A DNA stretch of 64,000 bases, taken from NCBI RefSeq assembly GCF_040358985.1, contig NZ_CP132932.1, positions 4,834,073 to 4,898,072 on the forward strand, read 5' to 3'. Of this stretch, positions 26,653-34,368 are shown in pieces; positions within the stretch are counted from its first letter, which is position 1, and the number at the start of each line of letters is the position of its first letter. The DNA comes from Tunturibacter empetritectus. GTDB taxonomy: Bacteria > Acidobacteriota > Terriglobia > Terriglobales > Acidobacteriaceae. A program made the position numbers and the translations under genes. Below the pieces are notes generated by a model that saw only the letters and a list, made by a program, of their open reading frames with translations, was not told where the DNA came from and searched no databases.

Positions 26653-27120
26653 CTACAGATTCTTGCGATACACAAAAGCATCCAGCCCGGCTCTGCCATA
26701 GAACCTGCGGCTAACACTCACTCGTCCGTATCCTGAACTCTCATAAAACCGGATCGCGCCGTCGTTGCCTGTGAACACATGTAGCTCCATCCACTGCGCT
26801 CCGGCAGCGGCTGCGTGTTCTTCAGCCTGTGACAAAAGCCTCTGAGCCAGGCCGTGCCTTCTGTATTGTTCTGCAACATCCAACGTCACAACATACGCTC
26901 GCTGTTTTCCAGCTACAGGCTCTATGTGAACGATCACAAAACCGATGATCTTCCCACTTGCCAGGAGTGCGATGCGAACGATCGCATCCGGCTCCTCGGC
27001 GAACGCGCGCATTGACTCTCGATCAAACCGAAACGCTGGCGAAAAGCACTCTTGATCCAGCGAATACATCGCATCGAGATCACCTGGCCGATACTCCTTT
27101 AGTTCAATCTCTTCGATCAT
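26653..27120 (-). CDS. GNAT family N-acetyltransferase (RimI-like)
   Basis: A 155-residue acetyltransferase. The acetyl-CoA-binding segment is VVTLDVAEQYRRHGLAQRLLSQAEEHA, followed by WMELHVFTGNDGAIRFYESSGY. These match motif A and B of the RimI/general GNAT group, which acetylates protein N-termini or small molecules. The substrate is not determinable. It converges on murA with a 16-base gap. Confidence 0.85.
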   Translation of the reverse strand: MIEEIELKEYRPGDLDAMYSLDQECFSPAFRFDRESMRAFAEEPDAIVRIALLASGKIIGFVIVHIEPVAGKQRAYVVTLDVAEQYRRHGLAQRLLSQAEEHAAAAGAQWMELHVFTGNDGAIRFYESSGYGRVSVSRRFYGRAGLDAFVYRKNL

Positions 27121-27353
27121 CAGACACCCAGACTAATAGCAGCAGCCTCCTGGGATAAGCAGCCGACAGGGAGCTATGGAAGAATTGACTAGGATATCCT
27201 TGAATCCTTGTCATCCCAAAATCTCCAGGGGTTGTCTTTTTGTAATTGAAATTGGTTTGTTACTACTCTCTCGTCCGGTAAGGTTCCTGTTCCCCGTCTT
27301 CCAACGAAGGGTGTACAACTGTTGCCGTACTCAAAAGGAAGAACTTCCGGAAC

Positions 27354-28433
27354 ATGATGAAAGTACATAAGAAGGACTGCAAGCCGGATGCCAGCAAACC
27401 CGTTACGCTGAAGACTCTGGCGGAGTATCTCGACCTATCCCCGGCAACGATCTCGATCGTTCTCAATAACTCACCCGTCGCGAAGTCGATCTCTCCCGCA
27501 ACCAGGGAGCGCGTTCTGGACGCTGCTAAAAAATTCGAGTACCGGCCCAACCTGCACGCCCGCATGCTCCGTACACGCATTACCAACACCATCGGGGTGA
27601 TCGTTCCAGAGCTTAGCGAAGGCTACTTCACAGGGGTTATGCTCGGCGTCGAGCAATATCTCCTTCAGGAAGGATTTCTCTACTTCACAGTCAGCCACCT
27701 TGGCCGCGCCGATCTACGAGAGGAGTATCAGGAACTCCTCATGAGTCGCCGCGTCGATGGTTTCCTGCTTGTCAACACGGAGCTTTCCGTGAACGTCTCG
27801 CTGCCTGTTGTCGGAGTGTCTTCCCACAGCAAATCGCCGGGCGTCTCCAACATCATGCTCGACCACGACTTCGCCGCCAAAAAGGCTCTCCGCCACCTCT
27901 ATGACCTCGGTCATCGCAAGATTGCCTTCATGAAAGGTCAGCGTTACTCCCTGGACTCCGAAGCCCGCTGGAAGTCCATCGTCAGTACGGCGAATGATCT
28001 CGGGCTTACCTTACAGCCTGAGCTTTGCATCTATCTCGAGAAGAATCTCTGGTCGCCCGAACTTGGCTACCCACCCATGCGAGAGCTGCTTGCTCGCACC
28101 CATGACTTCACTGCCCTGTTCTGCTTCAACGATACTGCCGCCATCGGGGCTATTAGGGCTATTCAGGACGCCGGCCTCTCCTGTCCGCGCGACATCTCAG
28201 TCATCGGCTTCGACGATATTATCGTCGCGGAGTACTTCAATCCGCGCCTCACTACTGTTCGCCAGCCGCTTCACAAGATGGGCTGGGCCGCCGCGCAACT
28301 GCTTGTCAAACGGATTCAGTATCCCGACGAACCGTATCCTCAGGAGGTATGGTTTGAGCCAGAGCTGGTGGTGAGAGAGTCGACCGCAGCCATTCCAAGC
28401 CCATCCCGGTCCCGGCGAGGCAATGGCCGATAG
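27354..28433 (+). CDS. LacI family transcriptional regulator
   Basis: A 359-residue repressor. The helix-turn-helix is VTLKTLAEYLDLSPATISIVLNN (about residues 17-39), followed by a hinge SPATRERVLDAAKKFEYRPN and a periplasmic-binding-like sensor domain ending CPRDISVIGFDDIIVAEYFNPRLTTVRQP. It overlaps the downstream MFS gene by eleven bases, so they form an operon and the regulator probably controls a sugar or glycoside uptake system. Two adjacent ATGs (27354, 27357) are possible; both lie 14-17 bases after AAGGAA. Confidence 0.9.
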   Translation: MMKVHKKDCKPDASKPVTLKTLAEYLDLSPATISIVLNNSPVAKSISPATRERVLDAAKKFEYRPNLHARMLRTRITNTIGVIVPELSEGYFTGVMLGVEQYLLQEGFLYFTVSHLGRADLREEYQELLMSRRVDGFLLVNTELSVNVSLPVVGVSSHSKSPGVSNIMLDHDFAAKKALRHLYDLGHRKIAFMKGQRYSLDSEARWKSIVSTANDLGLTLQPELCIYLEKNLWSPELGYPPMRELLARTHDFTALFCFNDTAAIGAIRAIQDAGLSCPRDISVIGFDDIIVAEYFNPRLTTVRQPLHKMGWAAAQLLVKRIQYPDEPYPQEVWFEPELVVRESTAAIPSPSRSRRGNGR

Positions 28434-29652
28434 GAGAGCTTTGCAATCCGTTCAGCCGAAGGTGCCCCTGCTGAGCCCGAACCGCGCGAAGATCGTTCGC
28501 ACACTCGGCCCAGCTTACTTCTACTTTCTCATAGCTGGTACCGTCACAGTCATGTTGGGGCCTCTTCTGCCCCAGCTGATTCGGCACTGGCAGATCCAGG
28601 ACGCCCAGGCCGGCACCCTCTTCACCGCTGACTTTATCGGCCAACTCTGTGGGGCATGGATCGCCGCTCGCAGTCTCCGTGCGAGCCTCATCTACGGCTC
28701 GATTCTCTCCGCAGGCGGATGCATCGCACTTACCTGGCTTGGCTTCGGGGCGGCGCACATCGCACTATTCTGTATCGGGGTCGGCCTTGGCGCGGGTCTT
28801 ACCGCAGGCAACATCATCGCAGGAACCACGGTTCCAGCCGCTCGGGCGCGGCTACTCGCCATCTTGAATGTCGCATGGGGACTCGGTGCGATCGCCTGCC
28901 CCTTGCTGATATACGTGACCTCAGCAGGTGGTATGTGGCGTTTCTTATTCGTTATTGCGGCACTTCTTGTCGCAGCTTCGTTGTTTTCGATAGCGCTGCC
29001 ACGCACACTCCTCTCCGGCAACGCTTCGGAAACATCGGATCCTCCAGAATCAAAGAGCGCAACGGCTGAGCGGCGGTTCCCTTTGCCTCCACTGCCGCTG
29101 ATCTGCTTCTCCGCTGCTTTGTTTCTTTATGTAGGGGTCGAAAACTCGTTAGGCGGCTGGCTACCCAGTTACGCCATTCGCTCTAGTTCCTCCCTGCAGG
29201 CATCTTCCATCGCTATCTACTTCTGGATCGCAGAACTAATCGGACGCCTGCTGGTGACAGCCCTCATGACCATCCTTAGTGAGGCGACTCTTTATCGACT
29301 CTGTCTGGCGATGCTTCTTGTTACCGAAGCTCTGCTCTGTTCCATCTCGCATCCCTCGGCATTCAGCATCGTCGCGCTTACGGTTCTCGGCGGGTTCGCC
29401 CTCGCCCCGGTCTTTCCGCTTCTGGTCTCCTTCATGCTTGCCCGTACTGGCAATCACAGGCGGCTCGGCGTGCTGTTCTCGAGCGCCTCCGTAGGAGGTG
29501 CAGTGCTGCCTTGGATGACCGGCATATGTTCCACTTACTTTCAAGGCCTCCGCGCCGGATTGCTGGTCCCAGCCGCTGGAGTAGCTCTTCTTCTCCTTCT
29601 CTCCGACATCGTCACGGCCAAAGTAATCGCTCCGCTCAAAGTAACCTCGTAG
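28423..29652 (+). CDS. MFS transporter, probably sugar-type
   Basis: A 409-residue major facilitator protein with about 12 helices in two halves divided by the hydrophilic loop around residues 195-220. It begins PAYFYFLIAGTVTVMLGPLLPQL and has the motif region NVAWGLGAIACPLL typical of fucose/glucose permease-like members. Coupled to the LacI regulator by overlapping ends. The regulator suggests a carbohydrate, but the substrate is not known. Confidence 0.85.
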   Translation: MADRRALQSVQPKVPLLSPNRAKIVRTLGPAYFYFLIAGTVTVMLGPLLPQLIRHWQIQDAQAGTLFTADFIGQLCGAWIAARSLRASLIYGSILSAGGCIALTWLGFGAAHIALFCIGVGLGAGLTAGNIIAGTTVPAARARLLAILNVAWGLGAIACPLLIYVTSAGGMWRFLFVIAALLVAASLFSIALPRTLLSGNASETSDPPESKSATAERRFPLPPLPLICFSAALFLYVGVENSLGGWLPSYAIRSSSSLQASSIAIYFWIAELIGRLLVTALMTILSEATLYRLCLAMLLVTEALLCSISHPSAFSIVALTVLGGFALAPVFPLLVSFMLARTGNHRRLGVLFSSASVGGAVLPWMTGICSTYFQGLRAGLLVPAAGVALLLLLSDIVTAKVIAPLKVTS

Positions 29653-29727
29653 GTTAGCCCAGTCTCGCTGTTAGCAGACAGACCCAGAATCCTCTAGGGA
29701 GGACGCCGCCACGAAGAGACCAAGAGA

Positions 29728-29750
29728 GAGGCCAGGCTGAGCCTGACCTC
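29728..29750 (-). terminator. Minus-strand 10-bp hairpin beyond the microprotein gene
   Basis: Arms GAGGCCAGGC and GCCTGACCTC surround a TGA triloop. On the minus strand every position pairs (one as G-U), on the plus strand there is a C-A mismatch. It lies 24 bases past the stop of the minus-strand microprotein gene and fits its transcription end, although no T-tract follows. Confidence 0.45.
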
Positions 29751-29773
29751 CGTAAGTGTTAGAACTGCGACCA

Positions 29774-29863
29774 TTATTTGGCAGCGGCTACAAAATGATC
29801 ACGAAGCTGAATGACGCCGATGACTACGACTGCTGCAATTGCTGGCGAGAATAGAAGATACAT
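29774..29863 (-). CDS. 29-residue membrane microprotein
   Basis: The translation is a 29-residue single hydrophobic helix with a short polar end: it begins MYLLFSPAIAAVVVIGVIQ and continues RDHFVAAAK. A perfect AGGAGG (29868-29873, minus strand) lies four bases before the ATG. Length and layout resemble small accessory membrane proteins such as KdpF-type peptides, but no kdp genes are near. It lies in the gap between a plus-strand MFS gene and the minus-strand PEP-CTERM gene and ends before a hairpin. It is too short for routine gene finders. Confidence 0.55.
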   Translation of the reverse strand: MYLLFSPAIAAVVVIGVIQLRDHFVAAAK

Positions 29864-29987
29864 AATGCCTCCTTCCCCAAAGAGTGGGTATGTAACTGAA
29901 ACAGATCTTTATCGGCTGACTGAACAATTGTTTTCAGCAGCGAAGCTGACGCCTGTATAGGAGCAACTGGAAGACCAAAACCGCGGC

Positions 29988-30626
29988 TCAAACTTTTGAA
30001 CGAACTAATTTACGGCGAAGCACCCCCGCCATTCCAATCAATCCCGAACCGAACAACATCAAGCTTGAGGGCTCTGGAGTCGTCGCCGTTCCAATAAATT
30101 CCTGCGGCCCCGAGGACGTGTCGTTCGCGGGAATATACAAGGTGAACTGATTGAAGTAGCCGGAACTGATCAACTGCTGATCGTTTGCCGCGTGCAATGC
30201 ATTGCTGGCAAGGACTTCTGCCGTAGAATCGAAGAGCGAATTTCCCATCAGGTCAGCAGAATCGAAGATGCTCCATTCAGCGTACTGAACCTCGCTTGCG
30301 GTCACGCCAGCTTGCGGATGGAGAATCTCGGAGTAGAGAATCGCATCGGCGCGATAGTCCTGATCCATGGCAGAGTTTCCCGTGGGGATGCTCTCTTCGG
30401 TGATGCTCCAACTCTCGCCAGGAGTGACCTCGCGGTTGTAGTTGAGACACATCAGGTTTACCGTCGACGTGCCGGAGGGGGAGCCAAGTTGAAATGAATA
30501 GGGATAGATATCTGCGCTGCCGCCGGAAGGATTCACCGTCCCGCTGTTGAGGGTGAGTGTGTCCGCTTTTACTACCGCCGTAGCAACACCAAGACAGACG
30601 ATTGAAACAAGTAAGGCAAATTTCAT
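29988..30626 (-). CDS. PEP-CTERM sorting domain protein
   Basis: A 212-residue exported protein. A signal peptide ends near residue 22 (VKADTLTL). The C-terminus is a PEP-CTERM domain: TPEPSSLMLFGSGLIGMAGVLRRK, the signal processed by exosortase in bacteria that make exopolysaccharide. The mature domain has no recognised enzyme motif. CAGGAG lies seven bases before the ATG. A good sigma-54 promoter match lies at 30739-30755. No exosortase gene is in the window. Confidence 0.85.
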   Translation of the reverse strand: MKFALLVSIVCLGVATAVVKADTLTLNSGTVNPSGGSADIYPYSFQLGSPSGTSTVNLMCLNYNREVTPGESWSITEESIPTGNSAMDQDYRADAILYSEILHPQAGVTASEVQYAEWSIFDSADLMGNSLFDSTAEVLASNALHAANDQQLISSGYFNQFTLYIPANDTSSGPQEFIGTATTPEPSSLMLFGSGLIGMAGVLRRKLVRSKV

Positions 30627-30738
30627 CTAAGACTCCTGAAACTGTTATTAGAGCGACCCCTTGGTTGAGCTTGCGTTCCCGTTTTGGTCCGTGAACACCG
30701 GCCCCTATATACGAAATACTTACTTCGCCCTGACTCAT

Positions 30739-30755
30739 TGCAAGTCGCGAACCAA
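30739..30755 (-). promoter_or_regulatory. Sigma-54 promoter match upstream of the PEP-CTERM gene
   Basis: On the minus strand the bases read TTGG-TTCG-CGAC-TTGCA. The GG and GC doublets are ten bases apart, as required for sigma-54, and 12 of the 13 specified positions of the consensus-like core outside the spacer are close. The expected transcript start is about 100 bases before the ATG. PEP-CTERM genes in some bacteria are known to be controlled by sigma-54 with the PrsK/PrsR pair, so position and family agree. Confidence 0.55.
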
Positions 30756-30990
30756 TTTCGAAAAAGCTCATAAATTGCACGATCTACTGGCTTTTTGCTA
30801 CGGATAGATGGCTGTTTGCCCATACCGCTTGACCGCGCCGCGCTAAAAGATTGCCCAAAAAGGAAAAACTTTTCCACTTTGGATCTGCAATATTTAGCGC
30901 AAAGCTGATGCTTTGCAATAAAGGTGTAGTTATTAGCAAGATTCGCCGTATTGTGCGGAACTCGATGAAGAACTTAGAGCGGACCCAACA

Positions 30991-31018
30991 AGAAAGCCTC
31001 TTCCCGCAGGAAGAGGCT
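30991..31018 (-). terminator. Rho-independent terminator of mqnE
   Basis: On the minus strand a 10-bp stem, AGCCTCTTCC (31018 to 31009) and its complement (31004 to 30995), with a 4-base loop is followed by TTTCTTGTT. It lies about 40 bases after the mqnE stop. Confidence 0.8.
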
Positions 31019-31055
31019 GAAGTTTCGTGAGTCAAATGTTTGACTGACTACGAAG

Positions 31056-32207
31056 CTAGACAGCAACCGTAAAGCTGTCTTCGCTCCGGGTCACAGCTCG
31101 ATACATGGTGTCGCGCTCGAACGGCTCGCGTCCGGCTTCAGCGATAAGCCGCACCAGATCCGCCCGTCGCATTCCTTGCGGAGTCGTCGCACCGGCATCA
31201 TGGTAGATCTTCTCCTCAATTACGGTGCCATCGATATCGTCTGCACCGAATCGCAGCGAGATCTGCGCCATCTTCGGAGAGACCATCTGCCAGTAGCTCT
31301 TGATGTGCGGAAAGTTGTCGAGCATCAGCCGGCCTACAGCGATCTGACGAAGATCAAGCATCCCCGTCGTCCTTGGGATATGCGCCAGCGCAGTGTTGTC
31401 CGGATGGAACGACAGCGGAATGAAGGTCTGAAAGCCACCGGTCTCGTCCTGAACCGCGCGCAGCTTCAGCAGATGGTCCACGCGGTCTTCTTCGTTCTCC
31501 ACGTGCCCGTACAGCATGGTCGCGTTCGATCGCAGCCCGATCTGGTGAGCCATCCGAGCCGTGTCCAGCCACTCGCTGCCATCGATCTTGTGATCACAGA
31601 TGATATGCCGCACGCGGTCAGCAAAGATCTCCGCGCCGCCACCCGGCATCGAGTCCACCCCAGCCGCCTTCATACGCTCCAGCGTCTCGGGAATCGTCAT
31701 CTTTCCGCGCTTGGCCAGAAACGCCACCTCCACCATAGTGAACGCCTTGATATGTACCTTCGGAAACCGAACCTTCAACCCCTTCACTAGATCCATGAAG
31801 TATTCAAAGGGAAGATCGGGGTGCAGTCCCCCCACGATGTGAAACTCGGTCACCGCCTCCGAGTACCCCGAGGCGGCCGTCTCCCAGGCCTCCTCGAGCG
31901 CCATCGTGTAGGTGCCCGCGTCGCCCTTCTTCCGTCCAAACGCACACAACCGGCAGGAGGCCACGCAGACGTTAGTTGGGTTGATGTGCCGGTTCACATT
32001 GAAGTAGGCCACATCACCATGCATCCGCTCCCGCACCAGGTTTGCCAACCAGCCCACGGCCAAGATATCCCCGCTGCGGTACAACGCAACTCCATCTTCA
32101 AAGCTGAGACGCTCGCCCTGCTGCACCTTAGCTGCGATCGGCAAAAGGGCAGGATCGTCTGTTTGAAAAGAGTGTCGCGCAGGCAAAGTGGACGATTGAA
32201 AGCTCAT
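31056..32207 (-). CDS. mqnE: Aminofutalosine synthase MqnE
   Basis: A 383-residue radical SAM enzyme. The iron-sulfur motif CxxxCxxC is at Cys81, Cys85 and Cys88 (CVASCRLCAF), and the following FHIVGGLHPDLPFEYF and MPGGGAEIFADRVRH segments are typical of MqnE, which makes aminofutalosine in the futalosine route to menaquinone. MqnC and CofG/H are paralogues, but the N-terminal YFNVNRHINPTNVC favours MqnE. No other mqn gene is nearby. A TAGAAT lies six bases before the ATG with no ribosome binding site, consistent with a short leader. Confidence 0.9.
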   Translation of the reverse strand: MSFQSSTLPARHSFQTDDPALLPIAAKVQQGERLSFEDGVALYRSGDILAVGWLANLVRERMHGDVAYFNVNRHINPTNVCVASCRLCAFGRKKGDAGTYTMALEEAWETAASGYSEAVTEFHIVGGLHPDLPFEYFMDLVKGLKVRFPKVHIKAFTMVEVAFLAKRGKMTIPETLERMKAAGVDSMPGGGAEIFADRVRHIICDHKIDGSEWLDTARMAHQIGLRSNATMLYGHVENEEDRVDHLLKLRAVQDETGGFQTFIPLSFHPDNTALAHIPRTTGMLDLRQIAVGRLMLDNFPHIKSYWQMVSPKMAQISLRFGADDIDGTVIEEKIYHDAGATTPQGMRRADLVRLIAEAGREPFERDTMYRAVTRSEDSFTVAV

Positions 32208-32245
32208 ACTTTGATTCTAGTCCCGATCTGTCGTTGCGGCACGTT

Positions 32246-34333
32246 TCAGTGGCTTGCCATCTCCTTGGAATCAACCATGCGCGGCTGGATGACTACCCCA
32301 TCAAACCAGGTTGTTCCAACCAGATGGTCCCCCATGGGACGTATCAGCCTGAGGTTCCATCCGGTGTTCCAGTATTGAATCTTCCGGTCGGGCAGATGGA
32401 CTGCGAACGCGATCGTATTCTTGCTTCCGGCAGCGATAAGCACGCGCTGCGAGACATCGTCATAGAAGATGCTGTTCACATCTCGCAGAAACAGGTCTTT
32501 AACGGTCTGCCACGTAGCTCCCTTGTCATCGGACACGAAGATGCCCTGCCGCCCTCCGACCCAAAGTCCGCCGGCATCATCAACAGCCATCGCAGAGACT
32601 TGGTCGAGCATCTCGGGGAGCTTGATCGTCGTCCATTGCTGACCACCGTCGAAGGAAAGCACCGCCGAGTTCAAATTCGATGCCAGAACGATAGACTTTC
32701 GGGCAGCCACAAAGTTCCAGCCCCTTGGCTCGAAGCCCGGGACTTCCCTCCAGCTCTGACCAGACGTGGTGCTCTCAAAGAGGCCAGTCGAGGTTGCTGC
32801 ATAGAGCGTGTCTCCTCCACGGGCGAATGCGTTGATCGCGGGTTCAAAGGACCGTAACGGGATGCTCTTATGCACCACGACCGCCGGCGCTTTCTGCGCA
32901 GCCCCTGCGTGCGCAGTCTTCTTTCCCGTTCTGGTGGGCGGTGCAGGTGGAGGATTGAGCGTCACATTGTCTACACGGCTCCAGGTGACACCTTGCAGCC
33001 TGTAGATCCCATGCCGGGTACCCGCCAGCAAGGCACTATCGGGTCCCTGCGCCAGGCTGAATACATCGTGACCATTTAGTCCCGAACTCGTTTGTGACCA
33101 GGTCAGGCCTCCATTGGTGCTGGCAAAGACCCCGCCTAGCGCCTTATCGTTCACCACTCCAACGTAAACTGAGCTGGGACTGGAAGCATCGGCGAGATAG
33201 GAAGTAATCTGCCGCGCGGAAAATCCGTTGTTCGACTGAACAAACGAGTTGCCTCCGTCGTTGGAGGCCAACACACCGCCCCGATCCGTCGCAAGCATCA
33301 CCCGGTTGGCGTTGGTCGGGTCGACGAAGACGTCATTGATGATTACTTCCGGGCCAGTGGTTCGTTGCCAGGTCGCGCCAGAATCCGCCGTGCGCCACAG
33401 TCCCTCGGTTGTTCCCGCAAAGACGATGTTGCTGTTCGTCGGATCCTGCATCAGCACCCTGGTTCTACGCGCAGTAGAGGGAATTCCCTGAACTTTCTTG
33501 AAGAGATCTCCACCAGTCTGGCTCTTGTAGATTCCGGAGCAGGCGCTGGCATAGACGGTCTTCGGATCCTTAGGATCCACAATGATCGAAAACACGTCGG
33601 AGTCGTCGATGACTCCCTGTTTAATGTTGGTCCAATGCTGTCCGCCGTCGACCGTCTTCCAGGGCAGATGCCAGGTTCCCGCGTATATGATCTGAGGATC
33701 TACTGGATCAATCGCAATCGATTCGACCTCATGCAGCTCCTGGCTTCCTACCGGGCTAATCAGCTTCCAGTGTTCTCCGCCGTCTACCGATTGATAGACG
33801 CCCTTCAAGGTACCGGCCACAAGAGTCTTCGGGTTCGAGGGAGCAGGCGTCAAGGCGCGGATGGACTGCCCTTGCATATCGCTTGGACTTTGCCAGCTCT
33901 GGCCACCATCTTTGCTGAGAAATATTCCGCCATCCGGACTGCCAAGCACCCAGGCACCGACAACGATCTGCTTCGAATCAGCGCCGTTGACCACAATCGA
34001 GTCCAGCACCAAATCATCCCGTTTGCCGATCCATGCCAGTCGCTTCCAGTCAGCTCCGCCATTCCGCGACTCGTACATCCAGCCCGTTGCCGTGCCCAGA
34101 TACATATGAGCGTGGTCATGAGGGTCGATCGCAAATGCCCGCGCGTCCCCTCCATCTGGACCATACGGCAGCCAGCTTGCTGCATGCAGTGAAAGGCAAG
34201 ATACAACGAGAAGGAGAGCTACGAGTGCGAGGGGAAGACGAAGAAATCTGTTCAAGGGAGGGGTCCAGTCTTGTAAAACACAATTATCGAACTTACGGAA
34301 AGGTCTATCAACACAAAAGCTGACTGGGAACAT
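32246..34333 (-). CDS. Exported BNR/VPS10-like repeat protein
   Basis: A 695-residue protein built of repeated beta-propeller units, recognised by many SKDGGQSW / SVDGGEHWK / SNDGGNSF motifs (about 14 across the chain), the BNR or Asp-box pattern of sortilin/photosystem-stability-like proteins. A signal peptide lies near residues 30-52 (LPLALVALLLVVSCLSLHA). The start is uncertain: ATG 34333 gives an unusual 26-residue leader, while TTG 34255 would place the signal peptide at the N-terminus. Such proteins bind or scaffold other proteins in the periplasm; the function here is unknown. Confidence 0.8.
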   Translation of the reverse strand: MFPVSFCVDRPFRKFDNCVLQDWTPPLNRFLRLPLALVALLLVVSCLSLHAASWLPYGPDGGDARAFAIDPHDHAHMYLGTATGWMYESRNGGADWKRLAWIGKRDDLVLDSIVVNGADSKQIVVGAWVLGSPDGGIFLSKDGGQSWQSPSDMQGQSIRALTPAPSNPKTLVAGTLKGVYQSVDGGEHWKLISPVGSQELHEVESIAIDPVDPQIIYAGTWHLPWKTVDGGQHWTNIKQGVIDDSDVFSIIVDPKDPKTVYASACSGIYKSQTGGDLFKKVQGIPSTARRTRVLMQDPTNSNIVFAGTTEGLWRTADSGATWQRTTGPEVIINDVFVDPTNANRVMLATDRGGVLASNDGGNSFVQSNNGFSARQITSYLADASSPSSVYVGVVNDKALGGVFASTNGGLTWSQTSSGLNGHDVFSLAQGPDSALLAGTRHGIYRLQGVTWSRVDNVTLNPPPAPPTRTGKKTAHAGAAQKAPAVVVHKSIPLRSFEPAINAFARGGDTLYAATSTGLFESTTSGQSWREVPGFEPRGWNFVAARKSIVLASNLNSAVLSFDGGQQWTTIKLPEMLDQVSAMAVDDAGGLWVGGRQGIFVSDDKGATWQTVKDLFLRDVNSIFYDDVSQRVLIAAGSKNTIAFAVHLPDRKIQYWNTGWNLRLIRPMGDHLVGTTWFDGVVIQPRMVDSKEMASH

Positions 34334-34368
34334 TCCCAGTCAGCCATGTGCATGACTACAGCAAATTG

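Larger units (their letters stand above)
30627..31055. other. Intergenic region between PEP-CTERM gene and mqnE
   Basis: About 430 bases without a believable gene. It holds the sigma-54 promoter match (30739-30755) and the mqnE terminator (30991-31018). The rest is A/T rich with no further clear structure. Confidence 0.6.

Noticed and set aside
27176..27370. 64-codon plus-strand frame before the LacI gene
   Set aside because: No ribosome binding site and it overlaps the LacI start region; hydrophobic stretch looks like chance.
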